Shown piece by piece: positions 19,383-30,169 of a stretch of DNA of 64,000 nucleotides. Where the stretch lies: assembly GCA_900074745.1 (NCBI GenBank), contig LT598464.1, positions 558,001-622,000 of the forward strand, given 5' to 3'. Position 1 is the first letter of the stretch; each line of letters begins with the position of its first letter. The stretch comes from Lachancea mirantina. Taxonomy: Eukaryota; Ascomycota; Saccharomycetes; Saccharomycetales; Saccharomycetaceae. The notes below the pieces were generated by a model, which made no database searches, was not told the origin of the DNA, and saw only the letters and a program-made list of their open reading frames with translations. The position numbers and the translations under genes were made by a program.

Positions 19383-21524
19383 ATGCCTTTACTGTCTGTG
19401 AAGCATTACAACACCGTATCGGAGCCAGATATTTTGAAAATCAATCCCGATGAGATCGCGCATTTTAGTGGTCAATCCATGCGGGTACGCGATGACACCG
19501 AGTTAACTTCTTCTGATGAGGAAGAAGTGGAGTTATTAGATGGTGAAATTACGAGGTCTGGGAAACGGTCGTGGTTTCAACAAGAAAGCAGACCTCACAC
19601 TGCCTCATCTAACCCCAAAGCTAGTACCAGGTCAAATGAACAAGGGACAAGACCCAAAAGCTCATCCCCGTTCAAGCGAAGCCTTAGCGCATTGTTCAAG
19701 AAAGGCGAAGATTTGGACAGTGACTTTGTTGTTGATGACCCCACGTCCGTGGCTCCGAGAGAATCAAACGCTTCAAAATGTGCCTCGGACATTACTATCG
19801 ACAATAATGTCCACTCTTCTCGGTTTTGGAGATCCTGGAAGATGCGGCATCATCAACATCATGAAAAGCCTTCGTTGAACGCCACAGCACCTCTTGACAA
19901 CCAAGAAGAGATCGAGAATGGCCGTAAGAATGACATAAAAGCGGCGACGCCAAGTGACAGTGTCCGTGGGTCTAACAAGGCAAGACTTATGGAATTGGAA
20001 ATTGACGACGATTTGATGCATTTCGATCGTTTGGCAGCAGGTAATCGTGCCAAGTCTACCGAGGATGAGTCTAATGAGCGGAACGACGACAAGGAAGCTG
20101 AAGACTTGCTTTGTGAAAAATCCGTGAAAATGTCGTCTCCATTGACGCCTGTCGACGACGAAGCATCTTGGGTTAACTCTAAAAAGGCTTTTGATTTTGG
20201 TAGTTATGAAAACATCTACCAAACTTCAAAGGCCTACATGACAGAATCATTTGAATTCGATTCTCTCCCGTTGCAAAAGAATTCTCGTACTTATGTCAAT
20301 TTTCTGAGTATCATTCAGCTACTTGATGGAGCGCCGAGTGAAATCTTGAATAAGGCATCACTCCTTGATTTTTCCGGATCACTATTGCAAGTGTTGCAAA
20401 AGACGCTTCTTAGTGTTGGTGGTCCGCAAAATGGTGTCACGCAGGACAAAGTTGTGGAGAGCAATGTCAAGAATGAACTTTATTTGATGGAGGAGAAATA
20501 TGAACAAGCAAAACAAGAGCTTTGCAACGCCCGACTTGACATTAACCGTCTAGAGCAAGAGATGGATGAAACCCAGGTTTTATTGAAGAGAAATAGAAGC
20601 CATGCCTTATCGTTGGAACAGGTTTTGGAAAAAGAACGAGAATCATGGACGGCTTTGGAAATAGGATACAAACGCAACATTGACCAAAAAATAACTGAAA
20701 TCAAAGTCTTAAATGAGAAACAAACGCAGTTAATAGCTGGCCATGCTATGGAGAAAGACAATCTGCAATCGATGTTAAATGAATACAAGCAAGAACTGAA
20801 GAATTCGCATCAAACGCACGAGAAATTGGTTGATGAGTATGAGCTGCAAACAAAAGAGTTTCGCATAATTACCAGCCGTTCTACGACTCTACAAGAGTCA
20901 TGTCAACAACAACAGCAACTCGCGGAAAAGGCTACACAAGCGAATCTTACGTTACAAAAGGATTTCCAGAGAGAGAGAAACAAAGTCCTGGATCTTCGTC
21001 GTGACAACAGACTGCTCAAAAAACAGACGGATTTGCTCACTGCACACAAGACCAATGCGTTGCAATTCATGGCACAAATTATGATGTCTTACAAAAATGT
21101 CATTGACAACCAAACCATGAAAGAATACGATGAGTATCTCGAATGGCTCAATAAAGACCAATTTTCGGACATTTCGATTCTTAAGACCAAGAGAGAACTT
21201 TCAGACGCGGAACTCAGTAAACAATTACAACAGCAGCGTGATAAAGTTGCCAAATTCTATCATGATTTTGCTAAAATAAAAGTTTTAGACCAAGTTTTCT
21301 CCAAACACGTATCCTACATGCGTTCGAACTCGTTCTTGTCTCAACAACTAAAGGGACTGCGTAAGCAGATACAGGACAATGAAGACTACATTAAGCGTCT
21401 TTTGAAAGATTGCAAGACGCAAAGGACATTAATTTCCAAACAACACAGCCGGCTTTTGAACAAGACATCACCAGATTCGGCAAGTGCAAACGACAACAAC
21501 AGTAAAATAATACTTAAACCATAA
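19383..21524 (+). CDS. SPO21: Meiotic spindle pole outer plaque protein Spo21 (Mpc70)/Ysw1 family
   Basis: The 713-residue protein has a long, charged, unstructured N-terminal half and a coiled-coil C-terminal half from about residue 360 to 650, with heptads rich in Leu, Gln, Lys and Glu. There is no enzyme motif. Identity rests mainly on position: it lies between YPQ1 and MSH2, the place of YOL091W (SPO21), and next to ARA1, whose S. cerevisiae neighbour is YSW1 (YBR148W). It is therefore the unduplicated ancestor-type gene of the SPO21/YSW1 pair. Spo21 forms the meiotic outer plaque of the spindle pole body that starts prospore membrane growth. An MSE in the promoter supports the meiotic role. 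S. cerevisiae Spo21 is 609 residues. Confidence 0.82.
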   Translation: MPLLSVKHYNTVSEPDILKINPDEIAHFSGQSMRVRDDTELTSSDEEEVELLDGEITRSGKRSWFQQESRPHTASSNPKASTRSNEQGTRPKSSSPFKRSLSALFKKGEDLDSDFVVDDPTSVAPRESNASKCASDITIDNNVHSSRFWRSWKMRHHQHHEKPSLNATAPLDNQEEIENGRKNDIKAATPSDSVRGSNKARLMELEIDDDLMHFDRLAAGNRAKSTEDESNERNDDKEAEDLLCEKSVKMSSPLTPVDDEASWVNSKKAFDFGSYENIYQTSKAYMTESFEFDSLPLQKNSRTYVNFLSIIQLLDGAPSEILNKASLLDFSGSLLQVLQKTLLSVGGPQNGVTQDKVVESNVKNELYLMEEKYEQAKQELCNARLDINRLEQEMDETQVLLKRNRSHALSLEQVLEKERESWTALEIGYKRNIDQKITEIKVLNEKQTQLIAGHAMEKDNLQSMLNEYKQELKNSHQTHEKLVDEYELQTKEFRIITSRSTTLQESCQQQQQLAEKATQANLTLQKDFQRERNKVLDLRRDNRLLKKQTDLLTAHKTNALQFMAQIMMSYKNVIDNQTMKEYDEYLEWLNKDQFSDISILKTKRELSDAELSKQLQQQRDKVAKFYHDFAKIKVLDQVFSKHVSYMRSNSFLSQQLKGLRKQIQDNEDYIKRLLKDCKTQRTLISKQHSRLLNKTSPDSASANDNNSKIILKP

Positions 21525-21933
21525 ATTCGGGGCAAGAAACAAACATCGCATATCATTTGACTGGCTATAGATGAATTTTTAAAAAAATCTGTTTTAATAT
21601 ATTTTAATTTCATCAAAAATCATTGAAATTTCACGCTAAGAAATTGCTTTGAATGGTAAAATCAAGCCTATTTGGCTCTTAAAGTGACTAAATTTTAATG
21701 CCTTTTGTCTTAAATATCTATACTCAAAGGAACGGTTCTATCTGTTAATGGTGGTGTAATCGATACTTAATCGATCAAAGGTCGTTCTAAAGAGAACGCG
21801 TGACCAACTTTAGAAGATTTGAAGATCACGAAACGCGTAAAAAAAATTACGCGTCAAGGGTATTCATCAAACTGTTTGACAGATTTCAGGATATCGTGGG
21901 ACCTCTACTGAGTTCTTAATTGATAAACTCCAG
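21525..21933. other. SPO21-MSH2 intergenic region
   Basis: No gene is seen. The right half is the MSH2 promoter with three MCB boxes. A small inverted repeat ATCGAT-(5)-ATCGAT lies near 21760-21776. Confidence 0.5.
21796..21854 (+). promoter_or_regulatory. Three MCB (ACGCGT) boxes upstream of MSH2
   Basis: Perfect ACGCGT hexamers occur at 21796-21801, 21833-21838 and 21849-21854, 80 to 138 bp before the MSH2 ATG. MBF (Mbp1-Swi6) binds this hexamer and drives G1/S transcription; MSH2 is cell-cycle regulated through MCBs in S. cerevisiae. Three copies within 60 bp are very unlikely by chance. Confidence 0.85.
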
Positions 21934-24813
21934 ATGTCGTCGTCGTCTAGACCTGAATTGAAATTCTCCGACGCTTCCGAAGAAAGGGGCTTCTATAAAC
22001 GGTATGCAACGCTTCCGGAAAAGACATCGGAGACGATTAGAATTGTGGATAAGGGTGATTATTACACAGTTGTGGGCCAAGATGCTTTGTTTGTCGCAGA
22101 TAGTGTTTATCACACAAATTCTGTCTTGAAAGATTGCCGTATAGATAGCAGCACAGCGAAACAGATCAAAGAACCATTGAAATATGTGACAATATCCCCA
22201 CAAGTTCTTTCAGGATTGCTGAAAACGTGTTTATCAGAGCAAGGTTACAGAGTTGAGATTTATGATCGTGCGTGGAAACTTCTGAAGACTGCTTCTCCAG
22301 GTAATATTGAGCAAGTAGACGATTTGATGAACTATTCGATGGATTCTTCGATAGTTTTAGCCAGCATCAAATTTCAAGCAAATGCACAAGAGGGCAATTG
22401 CGTACTGGGGATATCTTTTGTTGATAGCAGTTCTTCGAAAATTGGCATGTTGGATTTGGTCGACAATGAAGTTTATTCTAATTTAGAGAGTTTTGTCATT
22501 CAAATGGGCGTCAGAGAGTGTCTACTTCCTGACCAAAGGCACAATGAAAGTGTTGCCGCGGAACTAAAGAAAATGGTTGGCGTGTTGGATCGTTGCGCTT
22601 GTGTGACAACATTTGTGAAGAGTTCAGATTTTTCTCAAAAAGATGTCGAGGACGATCTTGTCAAGTTGATTGGAGATGAACTATCATTGTCGCTAATGAA
22701 ATTTTCCAACCTGGCACTAGGAAGTTGCAACGCGTTACTCAAGTACCTCGAACTCTTGACGAATCCGGCAAATTATGGTAAATACGAATTGGTGACCCAT
22801 TCCCTTTCGGAGTTTATGAAACTGGATGCATCTGCTCTGAAGGCTCTTAACATTTTCCCACCAAATAACTCGAATTCAAGTGGGCCGTCCATTACACAAA
22901 GTTTATCTGGCGGCGGTGGCAAAATTTCAAGCATTTTCCAACTTCTCAATAAGTGCAAAACCGCTGCTGGTGTGAGACTATTGAATGAGTGGCTGAAACA
23001 ACCTCTAACAGATCTTGAAGCAATTGTGAAAAGGCATGATCTTGTTGATTTCCTCATTGATCAGCTGGAACTAAGACAAATCCTCCAAACGGATTACCTG
23101 CCCGCAGTACCAGACGTCCGCAGACTCACGAAGAAATTGAACAAAAATGGTAACCTAGAAGATGTGCTTAAAATCTACCAATTTGCTACCAGAGTCCCTG
23201 AAGTTGCACAACTTCTTGAGGACTACTTGAAAGATTTAGGCGAAGATTCGCATGTTCGAGATCTGGTCGTACAGACCTGGCTTGAACCACTTAATTCACA
23301 CGTTACGCCGTTGGATAAATTCAGAGAAATGGTCGAGACAACGGTTGATCTTGATGCGTTGGAAGAAGCAAATGAGTTTATGATTAAAGTAGACTTCAAC
23401 GAGGATTTAGCAAAGATTAGGGCAGAATTGGATATTTTAAAGGACAAAATCAAAGCAGCGCATTTGGACGCTGCCGAAGACCTTGGGTTCGACCCTGAAA
23501 AGAAGTTAAAGCTCGAGAATCATCATATGCACGGATGGTGCATGCGGCTGACAAGAAATGATGGCAAAGCTCTAAGACAGCACAAGAAATATCTAGAGTT
23601 GTCCACCGTGAAAGCTGGTATCTATTTCAGTACGAAAGAGCTCAAGTCTGTTGCTGAACAAACAGCGCTGCTACAAAAAGAGTATGACAGGCTTCAGGAA
23701 GATTTAGTCAAGCAAATTGTCCAGATCACTTTAACTTACACACCTGTCTTGGAAAAACTGTCTATCGTGCTAGCCAATTTGGATGTTTTGTGCTCGTTTG
23801 CGCACGTTTCGTCCTACGCGCCGCTGCCATATGTAAGACCCAAAATGCATGGGCTCGGAGCACAGCGGAAGACCGAACTGATAGCCTCCAGGCATCCCGT
23901 CTTGGAAATGCTGGACGACGTCACATTCATATCCAACGACGTTAAAATGGAAAGCGGGAAAAGTGAGTTTTTGATCATTACGGGTCCTAACATGGGTGGT
24001 AAGTCGACTTACATCCGCCAGGTGGGCGCTATTTCTCTAATGGCACAGATTGGATGTTTTGTGCCATGCGAAACGGCAGAAATAGCAGTGGTCGATGCCG
24101 TATTGTGTAGAGTCGGTGCCGGCGATTCTCAATTGAAAGGTGTCTCTACTTTCATGATGGAGATGCTAGAAACGGCGTCCATCTTGAAAAATGCCACGAA
24201 AAACTCTCTTATCATTGTCGATGAGTTGGGACGCGGTACCAGTACTTACGATGGTTTCGGGCTCGCGTGGTCCATATCCGAGCACATCGCTTCCAAGATC
24301 CACTGTTTCACGCTTTTCGCGACCCATTTCCACGAGCTCACCTCTCTGGCAGACAAGATCCCTACGGTACAGAACATGCACGTCATAGCTCATGTTGAAC
24401 AAGCAAGCGTCGTGTCTCACAGCGCAGACGACATAACTCTTCTCTACAAAGTGGAACCTGGGATTTCGGATCAATCATTCGGTATTCATGTCGCAGAAGT
24501 AGTCCAGTTTCCAACCAAGATTGTGTCCATGGCCAAACGTAAGGCCTCAGAGCTTGAACTACTGAAACAAGGTCCGGAAGCAATCAAAAGGCAGAATTGC
24601 AGTATAGAAGAGATCGCAAATGGTACTCAAGTCGTGAAAACCGTCCTGAAGGACTGGGTCGCGCAGGTTCGCGCAAAGAACCTTGACCGACCTGACGCTC
24701 TCTCAGAAGAACAGAACCAACAGAATATTGTCGATCTACTACGACAATTGTCAGACGAACCCAACGTGAAGGACAATGTCTTCGTCAAGGAAATCAAAGA
24801 ACTGCTCATGTGA
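21934..24813 (+). CDS. MSH2: DNA mismatch repair protein Msh2
   Basis: Msh2 pairs with Msh3 or Msh6 to recognise mismatches and insertion/deletion loops in nuclear DNA. The 959-residue product (964 in yeast) shows the whole MutS layout: mismatch/connector regions, the lever and clamp, and a C-terminal ABC ATPase. Walker A is TGPNMGGKST near residue 682, the signature and Walker B lie in STFMMEMLETA and IIVDELGRGTST near 762, and the switch histidine is in FATHFHE. The N-terminal half contains ISSIFQLLNKCKTAAGVRLL, the well-conserved core helix region. The start MSSSSRPELKFSD agrees with yeast. It is transcribed toward ARA1. Confidence 0.98.
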   Translation: MSSSSRPELKFSDASEERGFYKRYATLPEKTSETIRIVDKGDYYTVVGQDALFVADSVYHTNSVLKDCRIDSSTAKQIKEPLKYVTISPQVLSGLLKTCLSEQGYRVEIYDRAWKLLKTASPGNIEQVDDLMNYSMDSSIVLASIKFQANAQEGNCVLGISFVDSSSSKIGMLDLVDNEVYSNLESFVIQMGVRECLLPDQRHNESVAAELKKMVGVLDRCACVTTFVKSSDFSQKDVEDDLVKLIGDELSLSLMKFSNLALGSCNALLKYLELLTNPANYGKYELVTHSLSEFMKLDASALKALNIFPPNNSNSSGPSITQSLSGGGGKISSIFQLLNKCKTAAGVRLLNEWLKQPLTDLEAIVKRHDLVDFLIDQLELRQILQTDYLPAVPDVRRLTKKLNKNGNLEDVLKIYQFATRVPEVAQLLEDYLKDLGEDSHVRDLVVQTWLEPLNSHVTPLDKFREMVETTVDLDALEEANEFMIKVDFNEDLAKIRAELDILKDKIKAAHLDAAEDLGFDPEKKLKLENHHMHGWCMRLTRNDGKALRQHKKYLELSTVKAGIYFSTKELKSVAEQTALLQKEYDRLQEDLVKQIVQITLTYTPVLEKLSIVLANLDVLCSFAHVSSYAPLPYVRPKMHGLGAQRKTELIASRHPVLEMLDDVTFISNDVKMESGKSEFLIITGPNMGGKSTYIRQVGAISLMAQIGCFVPCETAEIAVVDAVLCRVGAGDSQLKGVSTFMMEMLETASILKNATKNSLIIVDELGRGTSTYDGFGLAWSISEHIASKIHCFTLFATHFHELTSLADKIPTVQNMHVIAHVEQASVVSHSADDITLLYKVEPGISDQSFGIHVAEVVQFPTKIVSMAKRKASELELLKQGPEAIKRQNCSIEEIANGTQVVKTVLKDWVAQVRAKNLDRPDALSEEQNQQNIVDLLRQLSDEPNVKDNVFVKEIKELLM

Positions 24814-25137
24814 TTGCGAATCTTGTCGTCGTCGAGTTCCCCGGACTTCATTTTTCCCTCGTTGGTAGCTACCATCAGGGGTGTTGCATCTTTCGGAGTC
24901 GAACGGTTTGCGATTGCATAGCTTGTTACCATACACAACTAGGTAGTCTATTGCAATAGTTGTTGATGTATTATTGCAGTAGCGCAAAGAACCGGTAAAT
25001 GACAGAGAAATGGTGTAAGTAATATCTTTATTAACAAGATTGAATAATGAACTATATAAAGCGGTCCGTAGCGATTTGTGTGGATATCATGAAAGATTAG
25101 TTTTCTACTGAAAGCATAACTGACAGGCCAAGCAATA
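24814..25137. other. MSH2-ARA1 intergenic region
   Basis: No gene is visible. It contains the MSH2 3' end and the ARA1 promoter, with an AT-rich TATA-like stretch (ACTATATAAAG) at about 25050-25060. Confidence 0.4.
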
Positions 25138-26115
25138 ATGCTACACCCTAGAAACACGGAAGTATTCTTCACGCTCAACAATGGCGTTAGAATGCCAGCG
25201 CTTGGTTTAGGTACCGCTGCAGAACCTCCCAAAACACTTCCACCTACAAAACAAGCCGTCAAGGCCGCTGTTAAGGCAGGTTACAGATTGATCGATACTG
25301 CTTGGGCCTATGGAACAGAACCTTACATTGGAGAAGCATTGAAGGAACTATTCGAAGAAGGCGTGGTCAAAAGAGAAGACCTGTTCATCACGACCAAAGT
25401 TTGGCCCACACACTGGGATCTCGTTGAAAAATCGTTGGAAGAGTCATTGAAAAGTTTAGGAGTAGAATACGTTGATCTTTTGCTCCAACACTGGCCAGTG
25501 TGTTTCGAAAGAGTTTCCGATCCCAACGGAGTCAACGGAATTGCACGTAACCCAACCAGTTCTGACGGTAAACCGCTTCTCAATAAGAAGGGTGACCACA
25601 AAGAGACCTGGAGGCAGATTGAAAGCTTATATTTGAAGAAAGACCCCAGAATCAGGGCAGTCGGTGTGTCAAACTTCCCAAGTGAATATTTGGACGATCT
25701 TCTCAAAACTGCCAAAGTTGTACCCGCGGTCAACCAAGTGGAACTTCATCCACAGTTTTCGCAATTGAAGCTTCGCGAGACATGTAAAAACCATCACATT
25801 ATACTGGAATCGTATTCGCCGATGGGGGCTAATGGAGCGGCATTGACCGAATTATCAATAGTACAAGAACTGGTCAAGAAATACGACGCCAGTCCAGGTG
25901 CGGTCTTAATCTCTTACCATGTGAGACAAGGTGTAGTGACGGTGCCACTGTCTCAGAACCCAAAAAATATTGCTGCAAATGTTGAACTTGTTCCCTTAAC
26001 GCAGCAAGACATTGATGCCCTCAACAAGAACGGTGAAGAACATATAGTACGCTATCGTGACGAACAGTTTGCTTATCCTGTTCCAGGGTTCCGTGAAGGT
26101 CACGAGCGGGCATAA
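25138..26115 (+). CDS. ARA1: NADP-dependent aldo-keto reductase, D-arabinose dehydrogenase type
   Basis: The 325-residue protein (344 in yeast) reads NTEVFFTLNNGVRMPALGLG at its start, closely like Ara1. The AKR catalytic tetrad is D53, Y58, K87 and H118 in GYRLIDTAWAY, ITTKVW and LLLQHWP. The nucleotide-binding end shows VPLSQNPKNI rather than the more common IPRS or IPKS, so the conserved basic residue for NADP phosphate is absent at that spot. Ara1 oxidises D-arabinose and reduces several carbonyls in the cytosol. S. cerevisiae ARA1 is YBR149W, next to TBS1 and APD1, just as here. The interleaving of YBR149 between YOL090 (MSH2) and YOL089/YBR150 marks a second switch of sister track. Confidence 0.9.
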   Translation: MLHPRNTEVFFTLNNGVRMPALGLGTAAEPPKTLPPTKQAVKAAVKAGYRLIDTAWAYGTEPYIGEALKELFEEGVVKREDLFITTKVWPTHWDLVEKSLEESLKSLGVEYVDLLLQHWPVCFERVSDPNGVNGIARNPTSSDGKPLLNKKGDHKETWRQIESLYLKKDPRIRAVGVSNFPSEYLDDLLKTAKVVPAVNQVELHPQFSQLKLRETCKNHHIILESYSPMGANGAALTELSIVQELVKKYDASPGAVLISYHVRQGVVTVPLSQNPKNIAANVELVPLTQQDIDALNKNGEEHIVRYRDEQFAYPVPGFREGHERA

Positions 26116-26201
26116 GTACATTAGTTGCTAATTAATTTCAATTGAATGCCATATTATGAACTTTTTGGCGTTACGTTAATAATATGAAAGAATAGGATTT
26201 G

Positions 26202-28874
26202 CTACTGCATGTAGTTAGCAGGTAAACTGAAATCTCTGTCAAACAGCATATTGTCGAAAAGCTCATCAAAATTCAAAGCATCTGATGTTATAGGAGGTAT
26301 GATCGAATCATCCTGGTAAGGCACTATGGGTGTGCTGGCAAGGCCATTGGAATCTAGCCCAATAAAAGCTGGCTCTGGGAAAAGGGACTGGTCTACAGTT
26401 ACTTTCGATTTGCCAGCGTGGGGCACACCCGAGCCCACTTTCTCAAGGTTCTCCTGAGATCCTATGTCTCCCACACGCTGCTCTTGGGTCCTTGTCAAAA
26501 GGATAGGCATCGAAGAAGCAAGCGTTTCTATGTCTTCGAATTCAAGGTCGTTGAATAAATTCAGCATACGCGGTACTCTTTTCTGAAAGGACTCACAATT
26601 AGTCTTATCCAAGTTAGCCGGTGGGTATTGTTCCAAATGCCGCCGCAGCGACGCAACGGACGTGTTCTTCATGGTTTCAACCATGTTTCCGAGGTCAGAT
26701 AGCACAGACTCATAGACAGAGGGTCGAAATTGATAAACGCGCGCATATAGGTTTCGCTTGTTAAAGCATCTGATACACAGTATCAACAGAAATGTGTAGA
26801 CAAACATGAAGACGTTGTACTTGATGTTTTCGGCTAATTTTCGCAAGGCCTCTCCCCCTCTCAAACTCTCATGTAGATCGCATAGGAGCTTGATGTGCTC
26901 CCCAATTCGAGGATTGTCGATATGCTTAATACTCCATAGAAGTAATACAAAAGCTCCAGTGGAAAAAGTGTAGAAAATCCTATCCAGAAGGTTAGGCACC
27001 AAAATGACTTTTTTCCACATGAGAAGAATCTTGGAGGTACTATCGAGAAGCTGTGACCTGTTCTCATCACTCAAATCGGCAATGTCGAATCTGGACAGAT
27101 GGTGTGCCTCTGTATTGTCCAACAGGAAACTGCATGTGAACAGACTAACCATGATTACCAGATACAGGTGTTCAAAGTGAATGTATAGGATATTCACAGC
27201 AGCAGAAGCAAGCTCAAATTCTGAAGGTGGCGATTCACGGGATCTGATAATGGCCAGATATTGTTCGTAGGATTGGGCGCTATAGGCGTACGGCAGCGAT
27301 TTTTCCCATTCTCTAAGCTCTCGCTTGATCTCAAAAACCCGTTGAATCATTTCATCAAAGAGAACACCATTGGTAGCTCCAACAGAGAAGAAATATGAGT
27401 ATATCATATGAGATATCTTTGATAATTTAGTTGAGTAGTAAGATAGTCCAAAATATATGAGCTCAAAGTCGCCCAAAAGTGAATTCAGTGCCACCGACAC
27501 AGTCTGGGGTGTTTCTGAATGAGTTGTTTGATTGTCCTGTTTGATATAATACTCGTTTATGAATTCCAGATAGAATTCGTCCGTTAAAACATCCGTGTCA
27601 TTCCAATCGAGAAGAGGTTGCTTGGAAAACGACAAACACAATTGGGCATCCAACGAAACGCAACGCGACCATACAGCCATCCTTGTAACAGCCTCTGAGT
27701 ACGGCAGGTTTTTGAAAGACTCCCTTTGATTCAACCCAATGAGCTGTGCAAATCGTACCGCGGTGCAAAAAATGTTGTAGCCCAATTCGGAGCTTATTTC
27801 TGAATTAATATGCTGATACAAGAGGAGCAGGGCTTGTATCGACCTTATACCATCACAAATCAAAGACATTTTATGGAAATAGAACATGGAATTCGCCAAC
27901 GTCTTTTCCTGCAAATCAGAAAGTCTTGCTTCTGTATCTGGTGCGACTGTGTCCCTTGTGAGATATTGATAGTTTTGGAGGTCATAATTGGTACTGGAAC
28001 AAAGCGTGATGTTTAAGAGAAGAAGTTCAGAATAAGACATCTTTCCGCCGGCAAAATATCTATCGATTAGTAAGGTCAATTCTTCACCACGCATAACGTT
28101 AAAGTCGTTTTTAAAAATCACTTTGGCAAATGATTCTAGTACTCCTGAACATTCTGCCCTCGAAGGAAAGGGAAATGGAGAAGTATTTACAGAGTTGACG
28201 TGACTTGGGAGTTCTATGAGCATTTTCATTTTGGCAATATACCATTTGGAAGCACACAACAGCACGTTTTTCAAAGGCATGAAAGTCTTCAGCATGTCAG
28301 GTGAGGCGTCGGAGTTATTTGGCATAACGGTCAAGGGCTCGTTTGCATCGCCACCGCTTCCAACTGCGGCTTTGCCTAAAACGGAGGCTGTTTTCTCTTT
28401 AAGCCAAATAATTTTTCGACGGGTCAATAAAGAGGTTGTGTATCGTTTACGTTTGACCACTGGAGTTTGCTTCGGGGTGGCGTTATCATCAGTAGGTAAG
28501 TTCATCTCAGATGCCGCTAGCCACTTGATCAGAGTCCCCAGCTGCGCTTCCAAATTGGCCAATTTAATTTCTACCTTTGAAGGGTTCCCTGTTGGCTCGT
28601 GCTGCTGCGAAACACCTACAGGCTTGATACCCGGTTTTGACCGCTTACGATCATTCTCTTGTAATTTCCCATCTTCTAATTCTCGTCGTTGTCGCTCAAG
28701 TTCATCATGATGGTTAAAAGTGCAAACCATGTTGGATTTGGTGCAATTGTCACATTTCCCGGTGATAGCGTTTATGGGTCCACATCGTATTTTGCGTCTA
28801 CGACAGTAATCGCACGCCTTAGAAACTCTTTTCCGACTTCCACCAGAAACTAAGTCCATTGAAGGATCCGCCAT
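26202..28874 (-). CDS. HAL9: Zn2Cys6 transcription factor, Hal9/Tbs1 family
   Basis: The ATG at 28874 gives 890 residues; upstream the frame opens at a GTG. The binuclear zinc cluster uses Cys 21, 24, 31, 41, 44 and 51, with spacing C-x2-C-x6-C-x9-C-x2-C-x6-C, preceded by a basic GGSRKRVSKA. A middle-homology region of fungal transcription factors spans roughly residues 240-700. S. cerevisiae has two duplicates, HAL9 (YOL089C, salt tolerance through ENA1) and TBS1 (YBR150C, thiabendazole sensitivity). The flanking genes belong to both tracks, so this is the single pre-duplication gene and either symbol would do. The acidic, Pro/Ser-containing C terminus (about 780-890) may be the activation domain. 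Target genes are unknown here. Confidence 0.88.
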   Translation of the reverse strand: MADPSMDLVSGGSRKRVSKACDYCRRRKIRCGPINAITGKCDNCTKSNMVCTFNHHDELERQRRELEDGKLQENDRKRSKPGIKPVGVSQQHEPTGNPSKVEIKLANLEAQLGTLIKWLAASEMNLPTDDNATPKQTPVVKRKRYTTSLLTRRKIIWLKEKTASVLGKAAVGSGGDANEPLTVMPNNSDASPDMLKTFMPLKNVLLCASKWYIAKMKMLIELPSHVNSVNTSPFPFPSRAECSGVLESFAKVIFKNDFNVMRGEELTLLIDRYFAGGKMSYSELLLLNITLCSSTNYDLQNYQYLTRDTVAPDTEARLSDLQEKTLANSMFYFHKMSLICDGIRSIQALLLLYQHINSEISSELGYNIFCTAVRFAQLIGLNQRESFKNLPYSEAVTRMAVWSRCVSLDAQLCLSFSKQPLLDWNDTDVLTDEFYLEFINEYYIKQDNQTTHSETPQTVSVALNSLLGDFELIYFGLSYYSTKLSKISHMIYSYFFSVGATNGVLFDEMIQRVFEIKRELREWEKSLPYAYSAQSYEQYLAIIRSRESPPSEFELASAAVNILYIHFEHLYLVIMVSLFTCSFLLDNTEAHHLSRFDIADLSDENRSQLLDSTSKILLMWKKVILVPNLLDRIFYTFSTGAFVLLLWSIKHIDNPRIGEHIKLLCDLHESLRGGEALRKLAENIKYNVFMFVYTFLLILCIRCFNKRNLYARVYQFRPSVYESVLSDLGNMVETMKNTSVASLRRHLEQYPPANLDKTNCESFQKRVPRMLNLFNDLEFEDIETLASSMPILLTRTQEQRVGDIGSQENLEKVGSGVPHAGKSKVTVDQSLFPEPAFIGLDSNGLASTPIVPYQDDSIIPPITSDALNFDELFDNMLFDRDFSLPANYMQ

Positions 28875-30169
28875 CAACGAAAGATCTAAAAGTGTCGGGT
28901 GCACATTTCATGTGGAATGACGACTGATGGTCAAAAGAGACATCTTGATGACTATTGGACATGTCCGGGTAATCATGGATGGTCACCACCCAATTAAGTC
29001 GACTTGAGATGGTTCACAGCAGTTAGGCGCCAGCGAAATTTCAGCGCCGTTGAAATCTAGCCGTGCATCTCCCATAGCTTCCATTCACAGAGCAATTGGG
29101 CGTTTTCATTTGGCAACGAGAGAGAAACCCAAATTTCCAAATGGCTTTTTGAAAGCTTTTAATAAATCAGCAGTGACCAGAAGATCCCTGGTGTGTTCAA
29201 GCTGAAGCTCAGACGACCAATCACAGGTCTCTGCTTCCATTTCTTCGACATGCTTCTTCGCCTTTCTTGGTCTTGTCGCTATGTCGAAAATCCGGCATTG
29301 TCGTAGAACCTTTTGAAAAATCGTACTACCAGAGACAATTGGGCCAAACGTGTGTCGAGCTTCTCGGCCTAATTCCGAGCTCCTAGCCTAACCCCAATGG
29401 CGGGATATGCGCGGACCCTTCAGCGACGAATCCTTTATAGTTGGTTTCAATTTATTTTGGTGATGTGCTTTTGTACGAATTATTACAACACTCTCCTCAA
29501 AAATCGGCCACCAAAATGCGACAGACGTCCACTAAAATCCCTCAAAACCGTTCTCCTGTAAGCTCCATACTTTCCTGGACTCCACTACTGGATAATTCGA
29601 GTCCCGTTAAAATCTTACTGATGTCACTTTGTACTAAACTGTCATATTCCCCATATCTCCCCATAAGCGGCTTCCACACACAACTTGGGTCCGCCAAATC
29701 CTATTTACATCTAAAATCCCTCCTCTGAATTGCACCATAGCGCCATCTGCTTCCAAACTGCTTCAGCATAAACTCGATTTCCACGTGACTCGTATTGTCA
29801 TCACTTTATACGAAAACCCCATTTACATTTCTCCGGCGGCTAACAAACGCGACTTTGAACTCACCAAACCAAACAAAGAAACAAGAGCCCTTCCTTCATG
29901 TGAATTGTTTTCATAATGCTCACTCACGCTGGCCTGGCTCGTTACATATTCGTTGACGTTGATATCTCTTAGGCTTGTCTTTCGTCACTTTGTTGTCACA
30001 TGCCCCACATCGTGGATGAAATGCACCCATATTTTATCTAATAAATTAATAATCTGAACAAAAACAAGAATCTCGTATTGCATGATATCGCCAAGTTAAT
30101 CTGGATAAGAACGGAGATGAGGCCGGAGATGAGACTAAACCATGGACCAACCACTTTTTGAGAGTCGCA
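28875..30169. other. HAL9/APD1 divergent intergenic region
   Basis: About 1.3 kb separate these divergent genes. Frames such as 29441-29728 (opening at TTG) look like chance. A URS1-like CCGGCGGCTA lies at 29833-29842 and an E-box-like CACGTG near 29783. I see nothing else. Confidence 0.45.
29833..29842 (-). promoter_or_regulatory. URS1-like element
   Basis: CCGGCGGCTA matches the reverse URS1 consensus TCGGCGGCTA at nine of ten bases with an intact GGCGGCTA core, about 330 bp before APD1. Ume6 would bind it. APD1 is not a known meiotic gene, so relevance is uncertain. Confidence 0.3.
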
